Positions 34,499 to 42,228 of a stretch of DNA of 64,000 nucleotides are shown piece after piece. The notes under the pieces are model-generated. The model saw only the letters and a program-made list of their open reading frames with translations, had not been told where the DNA came from and searched no databases. Made by a program: the position numbers and the translations under genes. The stretch is from positions 1 through 64,000 of the forward strand of contig NZ_BMPY01000002.1 of the NCBI RefSeq assembly GCF_014647835.1, in the 5' to 3' direction. The stretch is from Microbispora rosea subsp. aerata (GTDB taxonomy: Bacteria; Actinomycetota; Actinomycetes; Streptosporangiales; Streptosporangiaceae). Numbering within the stretch: position 1 is the first letter of the stretch; the number at the start of each line of letters is the position of its first letter.

Positions 34499-34831
34499 TC
34501 AGTCTTGGGTGGGGACGGCCATCTCGCCGAGCGGAGACCAGTCGTCCTGCGGGATGGTGACGTTGACGATCCTCGGGGTCTCGGCGAGGTGGGGCGGAAG
34601 CGTGCGCCGGGCCGCCTGGAAGTGCTCCGACGCCACGTGCGCCGCGCCCGCCTCGTCGTCCCGGAACGCCTCCACGAGCACGTACTCGTTCGGGTCGTCG
34701 AGGCTCCGCGACCAGTCGAACCACAGGCAGCCGGGCTCGGCGCGGGTCGCCTCGGTGAACTCGCGGGTGATCTGCGGCCACTGGTCGGCGTACTGCGGCA
34801 GCACCCGGAACTTCGCGGTGATGAAGATCAT
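34499..34831 (-). CDS. Antibiotic biosynthesis monooxygenase (YgiN-like)
   Basis: This 110-residue protein is a dimeric ferredoxin-like ABM domain: MIFITAKFRVLPQYADQWP, then EPGCLWFDWSRSLDDPNEYVLVEAF and a conserved AHVASEHF. Relatives oxidise quinols or are small cofactor-free oxygenases, and substrates cannot be deduced. GAGGAGGG precedes the ATG by seven bases. It starts 12 bases after the serine hydrolase stop, so the two form a minus-strand operon. Confidence 0.82.
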   Translation of the reverse strand: MIFITAKFRVLPQYADQWPQITREFTEATRAEPGCLWFDWSRSLDDPNEYVLVEAFRDDEAGAAHVASEHFQAARRTLPPHLAETPRIVNVTIPQDDWSPLGEMAVPTQD

Positions 34832-34843
34832 CTGACGCCCTCC

Positions 34844-35833
34844 TCAACTGATCGCGGCGAGGACCACGTCCTCCAGGACGGCCGTCGGCGCCCTGTCCTG
34901 ACCGGCCCCGTTGTAGTCGCCGGCGGTGACGGCCACGACGACCCCGAGATCGGGCAGGAGGAACAGCCGCTGGCCGCCGTTGCCGTTGGCCGTCGCCCGC
35001 CCGTCCGGGCCGACGTACCACATGTATCCGTAGGAGACGCCCGGCCGGGCGGGCACCCGCGGGCGCAGCATCTCCTCGATCCAGCCGGGGGCGACCTCCC
35101 GGTCCAGCACCGCCTGCCCGATCCGGGCGAGGCCGCGCGGCGTAAGGCGCAGGCCGGAGGCGGCCAGGGCCGTGCCGTCGGCGCCGGCGGGCCACTTGAA
35201 CGCTCCCACGCCGAGCGGTTCGAACAGCGCGGCGCGGGCGAACTCCTCAAGGCGAAGGCCGGTGCCCTTCTCGATGACCGCGGCGACGAGGGTCGTGGCT
35301 CCTCCGCAGTAGCGCCACCGCTCGCCCGGCTCCTCCACGAAGGGGCGCTCCAGCACGTAGCGGCGGCTGTCCGGCGCCAGGTCCATGGCGATCTCGCTGT
35401 TGGCGGGGCTGGTGTAGGGCGCGCTCTCGTCCCACTCCAGGCCGAGTGTCATCGTCAGCGCGTGCCTGATCGTCAGCCCGGCCCGGCGGGGATCGGCCGC
35501 CAGGTCGGCGTACTCGGGCAAGATCGTCAGGATCGGCTCGCCGGGGTCCGGCACCAGGCCCGACTCCAGCGCCAGGCCGTACAGCAGCGCCACCACGCTC
35601 TTGGTGACCGAGCGCATGTCGTGCAGCGTGTCCGGCCCGAAGTCCACGTGGCCCAGCGGGGTGTTCAGCGCGTAGTCCTCGCCGCCGCCGTACCACTCCA
35701 GGACGACGCGGCCGTGCCGGGCCACCACGACGCCGTGCAGGGTGGGGGCCCCGCCCCGCCGTACGAGGGCGTCCAGCCGGTCGGGCAGATCGGGCGCGAA
35801 CCCGGCTTTCTCCGGCGAGATCTGCTGCGGCAT
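34844..35833 (-). CDS. Serine hydrolase of the beta-lactamase/class C family
   Basis: The 329-residue protein carries the SxxK motif in MRSVTKSVVALLYG (nucleophile Ser and Lys) and a second motif WRYCGGATTLVAAVI in place of the usual YxN. The family includes esterases and D-aminopeptidases, and nothing here indicates antibiotic resistance. No signal peptide is seen, so it is probably cytoplasmic. The start ATG at 35833 follows GGAGGAG with a six-base spacer; a longer in-frame start at 35881 is rejected for lack of such a site. The small monooxygenase gene follows in the same operon. Confidence 0.85.
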   Translation of the reverse strand: MPQQISPEKAGFAPDLPDRLDALVRRGGAPTLHGVVVARHGRVVLEWYGGGEDYALNTPLGHVDFGPDTLHDMRSVTKSVVALLYGLALESGLVPDPGEPILTILPEYADLAADPRRAGLTIRHALTMTLGLEWDESAPYTSPANSEIAMDLAPDSRRYVLERPFVEEPGERWRYCGGATTLVAAVIEKGTGLRLEEFARAALFEPLGVGAFKWPAGADGTALAASGLRLTPRGLARIGQAVLDREVAPGWIEEMLRPRVPARPGVSYGYMWYVGPDGRATANGNGGQRLFLLPDLGVVVAVTAGDYNGAGQDRAPTAVLEDVVLAAIS

Positions 35834-35956
35834 GGCGTCTCCTCCGCCTCTTGGGGATCTTCCTTTTTCCGAGCCTCGCACAGTATCCGAACGGTAGGGG
35901 ACCCCTGACGGGGGTATCGAGCCCGAAAGACGCTCACCGAACGAGCCGGGGGCGAC

Positions 35957-36538
35957 ATGCGTGGGATCCTTGCGGCCGTCTGCGTCGCGGCCACTGCCGT
36001 CACCGCCGCCTGCGGCGACCTCAAGCAGGACTACTACACCCAGACGATCCCCCAGAACGAGGGGGCCAACGCGAACCTGCCGGGTCTGCTGCTGCGCAAC
36101 GCCTTCATCATCGGCTCGCTGCGGCCCGCTCCCCCGGGGACCGACATGCCGATGTACATGATGCTGCTCAACGAGAGCGGCCGCGCCGACCGCCTGGTTT
36201 CGGTGGACGCCGGGGGCCTGTTCCGGGAGGCCGTCCTTCCGGCCGGCGGCCTGGAGATCCCCGGGGGGAAGTACGTCGGCGGGACGGCCCTCCCGCAGGT
36301 GCTGCTCGCCGGGCTCACCCGCCCGCTGGGCAGCGGCGGCACGATCCCGGTGACCTTCCGCTTCCAGAACGCGGGCACGGTCAGGCTCGAGGTGCCGGTC
36401 CTGCCGCCCGGAACGTGGCGGAGCACCTACTCCCCTTGGCCGGGCACGTCGCCCAGCCCCTCGCCCGGCCCGCCTGGACCCGCCTCCCCGAGCCCGTCGC
36501 CGGCCTTGTCGCCGGGCCCGTCACCCACCGGCGGCTGA
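35957..36538 (+). CDS. Lipoprotein with PCu(A)C-like fold
   Basis: The N-terminus MRGILAAVCVAATAVTAACG is a lipoprotein signal with lipidated Cys19. Residues 45-145 resemble PCu(A)C/DUF461 proteins (MYMMLLNESGRADRLVSVD, then LGSGGTIPVTFRFQNAGTVRLEVPV). The methionine-rich MPMYMM is present, but the usual His ligands are not obvious, so copper binding is uncertain. The C-terminus is a Pro/Ser-rich tail (PSPSPGPPGP). Its 3' end overlaps the convergent aconitase gene by 18 bases. Confidence 0.65.
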   Translation: MRGILAAVCVAATAVTAACGDLKQDYYTQTIPQNEGANANLPGLLLRNAFIIGSLRPAPPGTDMPMYMMLLNESGRADRLVSVDAGGLFREAVLPAGGLEIPGGKYVGGTALPQVLLAGLTRPLGSGGTIPVTFRFQNAGTVRLEVPVLPPGTWRSTYSPWPGTSPSPSPGPPGPASPSPSPALSPGPSPTGG

Positions 36539-38482
36539 CCCGCCCCGGATCCAGGGAATCACCCCACCGGCCAGCACCATCGCCCTCTGCCGCTCGGACA
36601 GCCGGTGCCGGGTGGAGTACAGCTGGTCTCGGGTGGTGTTGCGCACCGTGATCTCCGTGCCGCCGGAGGCCATCGCGTCCCGCAGGCCCTCCAGCACGAG
36701 GATGTCGCCCTGCTCGACGCGGTGATAGTCGCCGGCGTCGCCGAACTCCAGCGCGAGCACGCCGAAGTTGGCCAGGTTCTGCCAGTGGATGCGGGCGAAG
36801 GACACCGCCAGGACTACGCGCAGACCGAGATAGCGGGGGGCGATGACGGCGTGTTCGCGTGAGGAGCCCTGTCCGTAATTGGCACCGCCGACCACGATGT
36901 GCCCGCTGTCGCGACAGGCGTGCGCCCTGCCCGCGTAGTTCTCATCGATCTGCGCGAAGGTGAACTCGGCCAGCTTGGGGATGTTGCTGCGATAAGGCAA
37001 CACGTGCGCTCCGGCGGGCAGGATCTCGTCGGTGGAGACGTCGTCGCCGACCTTGAGTGCGACCGGCGCCTCCACACGGTCGGGCAGCGGCGGGAAGCCG
37101 GGCAGCGAGGAGATGTTGGCTCCCTTGACCAGTTCGACCTGCTCGGCGGGCGCGGGTGGCGGTTCGAGCATGGCGGTGTTCACGCTGGACTCGGCGGGCA
37201 GTTCGAGGCGCGGATAGTCGATGCCGAGCAGGTGCGGCAGGTCGCGCGGGTCGGTGATCTGGCCGGTGAGGGCGGCCGCGGCGGCGCTCTCGGGGGAACA
37301 GAGAAAGACCGAGTCCTCGCGGGTTCCGGACCGGCCGGGAAAGTTGCGAGGAACGGTGCGCAGGCTGTTGTGCCCGTTGGCCGGCGCCTGACCCATGCCG
37401 ATGCAGCCCATGCAGCCGGACTGGTGCAGCCGCGCACCGGCCGAGATCAGCGCGAACGTCGCGCCCATCTTCGTCAAGTCCTGCAGGATCTGCCGCGAGC
37501 TCGGGTTGACGTCCAGCGACACCCTCGGATGCGCCTGCCGCCCGGAGACGATGGCGGCGACGACGGCGAAATCGCGCAGCCCCGGGTTGGCCGACGAGCC
37601 GATCACCACCTGGTCCACGGGCCGACCGGCTGCCTCACGCACCGTGACCACGTTCCCCGGTGAGCTGGGCAGCGCGATCAGCGGCTCCAGACTCGACAGG
37701 TCGATCTCGTCGGTCACGTCGTAGGTGGCATCCGGGTCGGCGAGCAGTTCGACGAAGTCATGCTCACGCCGCTCTGCCCGCAGGAACTCCCGGACCTGAT
37801 CGTCGGCCGGGAACACCGTGGTGGTCGCGCCGAGTTCAGCCCCCATGTTCGCGATCACATGCCGGTCCATGGCGGTCAGATGCGCCAGCCCGGGGCCGTG
37901 GTATTCGATGATCCGATCCACGCCGCCTTTGACGCCGTGCCGGCGGAGCATCTCGAGGATGACGTCCTTGGCGCTCACCCAGGCCGGCAGCTCGCCGGTC
38001 AGCCGTACGCCCCAGATGTGGGGCATCCGCAGATACACCGGTTCGCCGGCGATCGCCATCGCCACCTCGATGCCGCCCAAACCGATCGCCAGCATCCCCA
38101 GCGAGCCCGCCGCCGGCGTATGGCTGTCGGAGCCGGCGAGCGTCTTGCCGGGGATGCCGAATCGCTGCATGTGAGTCGGGTGGGAGACGCCGTTGCCCGG
38201 CTTGGAGTACCACAGCCCGAATCGATGGCAGGCCGAGCGCAGAAAGGCGTGGTCTTCGGCGTTCCTGCTGTCGGTCTGCAACAGGTTGTGATCGACGTAC
38301 TGCACCGACACCTCGGTGCGGGCCCGGTCCAGGCCGAGCGCTTCCAGTTCGAGCATCACCAGGGTGCCGGTCGCGTCCTGGGTGAGGGCCTGGTCGATAC
38401 GCAGGGCGATCTCCCGCCCGGCGGTCATGTCGCCCGCCAGGAGGTGGGCCGCGATCAATTTCTGCGCGACATTGTGCCCCAT
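36521..38482 (-). CDS. Aconitate hydratase (short aconitase form)
   Basis: Aconitase isomerises citrate and isocitrate using a [4Fe-4S] cluster. The 653-residue form shows VQYVDHNLLQTDSRNAEDH, AGSDSHTPAAGSLGML, SGCMGCIGMGQAP and the C-terminal swivel motif YGQGSSREHAVIAPRYLG. Cluster ligands Cys357 and Cys360 are present, but the third usual position (the Cys of IGSCTN) reads IGSSANPG, with Ser297. A Cys395 in FLCSPESAA could compensate, or the change may be a subfamily trait. The ATG lacks a close divergent partner. The gene stands alone and converges with the lipoprotein gene. Confidence 0.85.
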   Translation of the reverse strand: MGHNVAQKLIAAHLLAGDMTAGREIALRIDQALTQDATGTLVMLELEALGLDRARTEVSVQYVDHNLLQTDSRNAEDHAFLRSACHRFGLWYSKPGNGVSHPTHMQRFGIPGKTLAGSDSHTPAAGSLGMLAIGLGGIEVAMAIAGEPVYLRMPHIWGVRLTGELPAWVSAKDVILEMLRRHGVKGGVDRIIEYHGPGLAHLTAMDRHVIANMGAELGATTTVFPADDQVREFLRAERREHDFVELLADPDATYDVTDEIDLSSLEPLIALPSSPGNVVTVREAAGRPVDQVVIGSSANPGLRDFAVVAAIVSGRQAHPRVSLDVNPSSRQILQDLTKMGATFALISAGARLHQSGCMGCIGMGQAPANGHNSLRTVPRNFPGRSGTREDSVFLCSPESAAAAALTGQITDPRDLPHLLGIDYPRLELPAESSVNTAMLEPPPAPAEQVELVKGANISSLPGFPPLPDRVEAPVALKVGDDVSTDEILPAGAHVLPYRSNIPKLAEFTFAQIDENYAGRAHACRDSGHIVVGGANYGQGSSREHAVIAPRYLGLRVVLAVSFARIHWQNLANFGVLALEFGDAGDYHRVEQGDILVLEGLRDAMASGGTEITVRNTTRDQLYSTRHRLSERQRAMVLAGGVIPWIRGGSAAGG

Positions 38483-39215
38483 GCCGGGCCTCCTGGCCTC
38501 GCCTCGAAGAATGTGCTGCCGCCACCACGCGCGTGCCGTACCGCACCGGCGTTGCGGCCTGTCACCACCGAATCACGCAGGACAGAAGCCGCGGCGGCAG
38601 GGCCGACGACCGATATCGCGCGATACCCGGTTGTGCGCTGACGGACGCTGACGTGCGCCAGCGTCGTCAGGGCCGCACCAGGGCCGATAACCCTCCTCTT
38701 GACACCGACGCTACGCTGGTGGACGTCAAGGCGAGTTCAGAAGACAGCCATGACGGTGGCGCCTTCGCCCGTCTCCAGGCCTGCCGATGTCTGCGTCCTC
38801 CGCGCGCCCACCGGCGCTCGTACGCCGGACCGCCTTGAGCTGCCCCACCGGGAGGCGTCGGCGATTCCACCCGCGTTCATCGCGCGCAAGACACGCGGCG
38901 GCACCGCAGCCGCTCCTCGCCGAACAGCCCTTGGCCCCTGCGGACACGCCACGTTTGATCCCGGCCGAGGGGGTATGGCGGCACTTGCGCGCTCTGCCCC
39001 GGCGGGAGACCGCCGCAGGCGGAGCCGCGGGGTCGGGGTCCACGTCTTTCTCGCCGGCCGCGGCCTGACCGTTCGCCGCCAACGCACGCAAATGCGTTTC
39101 CACGCGCCGATCCGGGGCGGCGAGCCGTACGGGCCGCCGCGCCACCCCGCGCGTGACGGCCGCCGGCCCCGCGGAGCGCACCACGTCTGTGGCAGCCACT
39201 CCGAGAGGAGAACTC
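38483..39215. other. 733-bp gap with no supported gene
   Basis: Several frames are open, but none has recognisable protein character. A plus-strand ATG at 38750 follows the dyad at 38698-38730 and starts MTVAPSPVSRPADVC, yet its continuation looks random. The region may contain decayed genes. Confidence 0.4.
38698..38730 (+). promoter_or_regulatory. Promoter-like dyad CTTGAC...GTCAAG
   Basis: CTTGACACC at 38698-38706 faces GTCAAG at 38725-38730 in inverted orientation, with TTGACA as a possible -35 box. Regulator sites placed over a promoter in this way are typical of MerR- or TetR-type control. An ATG follows 20 bases later, but no convincing gene does. Confidence 0.35.
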
Positions 39216-39737
39216 GTGATCCGCCAACTCGCAGGCGGCGCCGCCGCCGGAGCGCTGTCCACCGCGACGATGAGCGCGGTGATGCTGGCCGGGCAGAAGG
39301 CCGGTCTCATGCCGGGCCAGCCGCCCAAGCACATCGTGAGGGCTGCCCTGCCCGGCCACCGGCACCGGCCGAAACGCGGGGAGAAGGTCCTCGGCGCCGC
39401 CGCTCACCTGGGGTTCGGAGCCGCCAGCGGCGCGGCGTTCGCGCTGCTCACCCGCGGGCGGCGGTCCGGGGTCCCCCTCGGGGTGGGCTACGCCCTGCTG
39501 ATCTGGCTCGCCGCCTATGAGGGCTGGGTGCCCGCCCTGAACATCCTGCCGCCCGCCTCGCGCGATCCCGCGCCCGGCCGTCCGGTCGTCATGGCCGTGG
39601 CGCACGTGGTGTACGGCACGACGCTGGCGCTCGCCGTACGCGCCATGCGCGGAACCGGCGAACGACACGACCAGCGGGAGGAGAGCCACCGCCGACGCGC
39701 GGACACCCGCTCGGCGGTAAACCCCGTGAGCCGGTGA
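39216..39737 (+). CDS. Small membrane protein (DUF6789-like)
   Basis: The 173-residue protein has about four hydrophobic segments (LAGGAAAGALSTATMSAVMLAG, GFGAASGAAFALL, VGYALLIWLAAYEG, VVMAVAHVVYGTTLALAV) and the motif GWVPALNILPP, matching a family of uncharacterised actinobacterial membrane proteins. The GTG start at 39216 follows GAGAGGAG. A longer in-frame start at 39153 is possible but lacks a site. The C-terminal tail is charged. Function unknown. Confidence 0.65.
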   Translation: MIRQLAGGAAAGALSTATMSAVMLAGQKAGLMPGQPPKHIVRAALPGHRHRPKRGEKVLGAAAHLGFGAASGAAFALLTRGRRSGVPLGVGYALLIWLAAYEGWVPALNILPPASRDPAPGRPVVMAVAHVVYGTTLALAVRAMRGTGERHDQREESHRRRADTRSAVNPVSR

Positions 39738-39800
39738 GGAGCACTCTCCGCTCCTTACCGGGCCCACCCCGCCTGATCACCTTGCGTGCCGAAGCCGACG

Positions 39801-40000
39801 GCCGGCACACCGGGAACAGCGTCATCACCCCAGCCGACGCCCCCGGCGCGGCGGCCAAATCGGAGAAGCCCGGAAGGCCGCGAACGCCTCAGTGCATTCC
39901 GAGCCGACCCCGGCTCGGCGGCCGGCGCACCGGGAACGGCGCTCTCACCCCGGCCGGTGCCACCGGCGCAGCGGTCATGCCGGAGAGCCCGGCCGGCCGC
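39801..40000. repeat. Two ~80-bp imperfect direct repeats
   Basis: The block GCCGGCACACCGGGAACAGC... at 39801-39880 recurs at 39921-40000 (GCCGGCGCACCGGGAACGGC...) at a period of 120 bp. It fills the gap between the membrane-protein gene and the 3' end of the convergent oxidoreductase gene. Confidence 0.75.
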
Positions 40001-40001
40001 G

Positions 40002-40874
40002 TCACAGGGAGGCGACCGCGGGGATGACCCGTTCGCCGATCGTCCGCAACGGGTCCAGCCGGTGCACGTTCTTGACCTGGCCGAGCGCCTCGGTGAAGCC
40101 GAGTTCGGCGAACCGGCCCAGGTCGTCGACGATCCGCTGGACGTTCTCCCCCTTCTCCCCGACGTCGAAGACGTAGTAGACGGTCTTGGTGATCTCGTCG
40201 TAGTCGCGTCCCTCGGCCTCGCAGTGGGCCCGCAGCACGTCGAGCTTCCTGGCCAGGTCGGGGCTCGGGAACAGGTTGCAGGCCTGGGCGTAGCGGGCCA
40301 CCAGGCGCAGCGTCTTCTTCTCGCCGCCGCCGCCGATCAGGATCGGCGGATGCGGCCGCGACAGCGCCTGCGGCGAGTTGAGCGGCCGTTCCAGCCGGTA
40401 GTGCCTGCCCTCGTACGGCTTATCGTCGCCGGCCCACATGCGCAGGCAGATCTGGATCGTCTCCTCCAGCCGTTCGAACCGCTCGGCGAGCGGCGGGAAC
40501 GGCAGGCCGAGCCCGCGCGACTCCTCCTCGTTCCAGGCGGCGCCGATGCCGAGCCAGGCGCGCCCTCCCGACAGCACGTCGAGCGTGGTGACGATCTTCG
40601 CCAGCAGGCCGGGCTCGCGATACACGGTGCCGGTGACCAGCGTCAGCAGCTTGGCCCTGGACGTGTGCGCGGCGAGGTAACCCAGCGTCGTGTAGGCCTC
40701 CAGCATGTCGCGCTCCGGCGGCCCGATGAAATCGATCTGGAAGAAGTGGTCCATCACCGCGACCGTGGCGAATCCCGCGTCGTCGGCCGTCCGCGCGATC
40801 GCCGCCAGGTCCGCGCCGAGCGTCGCGGGTCCTCCGGGATAGGTGAAATCAGGAATCTGCAGTCCGACCTTCAT
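40002..40874 (-). CDS. LLM-class F420-dependent oxidoreductase
   Basis: This 290-residue luciferase-like barrel starts MKVGLQIPDFTYPGGPA and contains AVMDHFFQI, GRAWLGIGAAWNEEESRGLGLPFP, a conserved LEETIQICLRMW and HPPILIGGGGEKKTLRLVARYA. These mark the F420-dependent subgroup of the luciferase-like family. Substrates of this subgroup are mostly unknown. GGAGGTG lies five bases before the ATG. It is a single minus-strand gene flanked on both sides by repeat-filled gaps. Confidence 0.85.
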   Translation of the reverse strand: MKVGLQIPDFTYPGGPATLGADLAAIARTADDAGFATVAVMDHFFQIDFIGPPERDMLEAYTTLGYLAAHTSRAKLLTLVTGTVYREPGLLAKIVTTLDVLSGGRAWLGIGAAWNEEESRGLGLPFPPLAERFERLEETIQICLRMWAGDDKPYEGRHYRLERPLNSPQALSRPHPPILIGGGGEKKTLRLVARYAQACNLFPSPDLARKLDVLRAHCEAEGRDYDEITKTVYYVFDVGEKGENVQRIVDDLGRFAELGFTEALGQVKNVHRLDPLRTIGERVIPAVASL

Positions 40875-40975
40875 CGAACACCTCCGCTTACGTGATTACC
40901 TCGTGAATCGGCCCGCGATGCCGGCGCCTTCACGCGAAACGTTCCGTCGGTTGAGTGCGATCGCCGTCCCCGAAC

Positions 40976-41260
40976 GGCCGGCACGGCCGGGCATGGGCAC
41001 CACGGCGGGAACGAAGGCCACGCGGACGGCGCACGCGGCGACGTACGCACCAACGGCCGGTGCGAAGCCCATAGGCTCACCGTCCCCCGGCGGTGACACC
41101 GCGCGCGGCACGGCCGAACAAGCACACCACAGCGGGGACAAGGACCATGCGGACGGCGCACGCCGCGGCGAGCACGGCGCGAAGCCCGTCGGCTCGGCGG
41201 TGACACCCACGCACGGCCGAACAAGCACACCACGGCGGGGACGGCCGCGCGCGGCGCGGC
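40976..41260. repeat. Imperfect tandem repeats (~120-bp period, 2.4 copies)
   Basis: Units contain GGCACGGCCG, CACCACGGCGGG, GCGGACGGCGCACGC, GCGAAGCCC and GGCGGTGACACC in that order. Full units occupy about 40976-41097 and 41098-41208. A third partial unit at 41209-41245 repeats GCACGGCCGAACAAGCACAC. They fill most of the 40875-41260 gap, and no gene is supported there. Confidence 0.7.
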
Positions 41261-41686
41261 TCAGGAGGCGACGTCCTTGAAGGCGACGACTTTGCCGATG
41301 CGAAGGCGCACGAGGAGCTCGCCGGGGACGCCGTTGCGCGCGCCGAATTCCCCGGCCCGGTCCTCGCCCATGTAGCGCCCGCCGAGCACGGTCGCCCAGC
41401 GGCGCACCTCGTCGAGGTCGTCCGACAGCGTCGCCTCCCCCTCGATCATCACGTACGAGTACGGCGGGTGCTGGTCGTCCACGCACAGGGTGGCGCGCGG
41501 CTCGCGCCGCAGTGCACGGGCCTTCACGCTGCTGCCGTAGGTCGTGAAGACCACGTCGTCCCCGTCGAGCGCGAACCAGATCGGCGTCACGTGCGGCCGT
41601 CCGTCCTCCCTCGTCACGGCGAGCTTTCCGGTCTTGGTGCCGCTCATCGCGAACTCGCGCCACTGCGCCTCGGACATCCTTTCCAT
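41261..41686 (-). CDS. PPOX-class F420-dependent oxidoreductase
   Basis: This 141-residue split-barrel flavin/deazaflavin-binding protein reads TKTGKLAVTREDGRPHVTPIWFALDGDDVVFTTYG, followed by KARALRREPRATLCVDDQ. The pattern is that of PPOX-class F420-dependent enzymes. Substrate unknown. The start is the ATG at 41686 (MERMSEAQW) or nine bases later; in-frame ATG 41794 would add unrelated residues. No neighbour is co-directional, so it is monocistronic. Confidence 0.8.
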   Translation of the reverse strand: MERMSEAQWREFAMSGTKTGKLAVTREDGRPHVTPIWFALDGDDVVFTTYGSSVKARALRREPRATLCVDDQHPPYSYVMIEGEATLSDDLDEVRRWATVLGGRYMGEDRAGEFGARNGVPGELLVRLRIGKVVAFKDVAS

Positions 41687-42228
41687 GGCCTTCGAACCTA
41701 GAGCATGCCCGAGCCGTATACCCGTATAAGCGGCCCCGTGCGCGGACGCCGTCACCGGAGATTCGCGGGCGAACCGGTGCCCGCGTTTGCGCACGTCGCG
41801 TCGGCGCCGTCACACGCGAGGCATCCGCCCGGCCCTCCGTCGTTCTAACGCCATACGCACCAAGCTGGCCGCTTTTCCGTAGATATACGGATATCACTAC
41901 GGATGTTCGTGTCCGGGTCATGGTCTTAACGTCGCGCTCGGGCCGGGTTCCCCCGGCCCAGTCGGCGAAACGAGGAGCCCTGTGACGTAGAACCCGCTCT
42001 TCTTTCTCCCGCCGCTTATGCCATGGGAGAAACGTCCCCGCTCGCGCACGTCGCGGCGGGAACCACCCGTTTCCGTTCGTCCCCGCGAATCGGAAACCCC
42101 TCCATTTCTCTCATCACCCCCCAAACCCCACGGTGCCCGCTGCCCGGGGCTCGTCTCCCGGCGCGTGGCCGCCGGCGCCCGCCCACAAGGCGGGCCGCCA
42201 CGTGGGAGGCAGAGAAAGGACGACGCCC
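41687..42228. other. 542-bp gap, promoter side of the M4 protease
   Basis: No gene is supported. Around 41870-41915 there is an AT-richer patch with the palindrome CCGTAGATATACGG (41877-41890) followed by ATATCACTACGG, which could be an operator. The protease promoter is expected between there and 42210. Confidence 0.4.

Noticed and set aside
38790-38850. Possible tRNA-like segment (GCGCCCACCGGCGCTCGTACGC)
   Set aside because: No cloverleaf could be drawn and the T-loop consensus is absent; no tRNA was found anywhere in the window.
42133-42228. Longer start of the M4 protease at 42133
   Set aside because: The signal peptide begins at MRRTALLAAAA (42229) with a proper ribosome site; the extra 32 residues would precede the signal.
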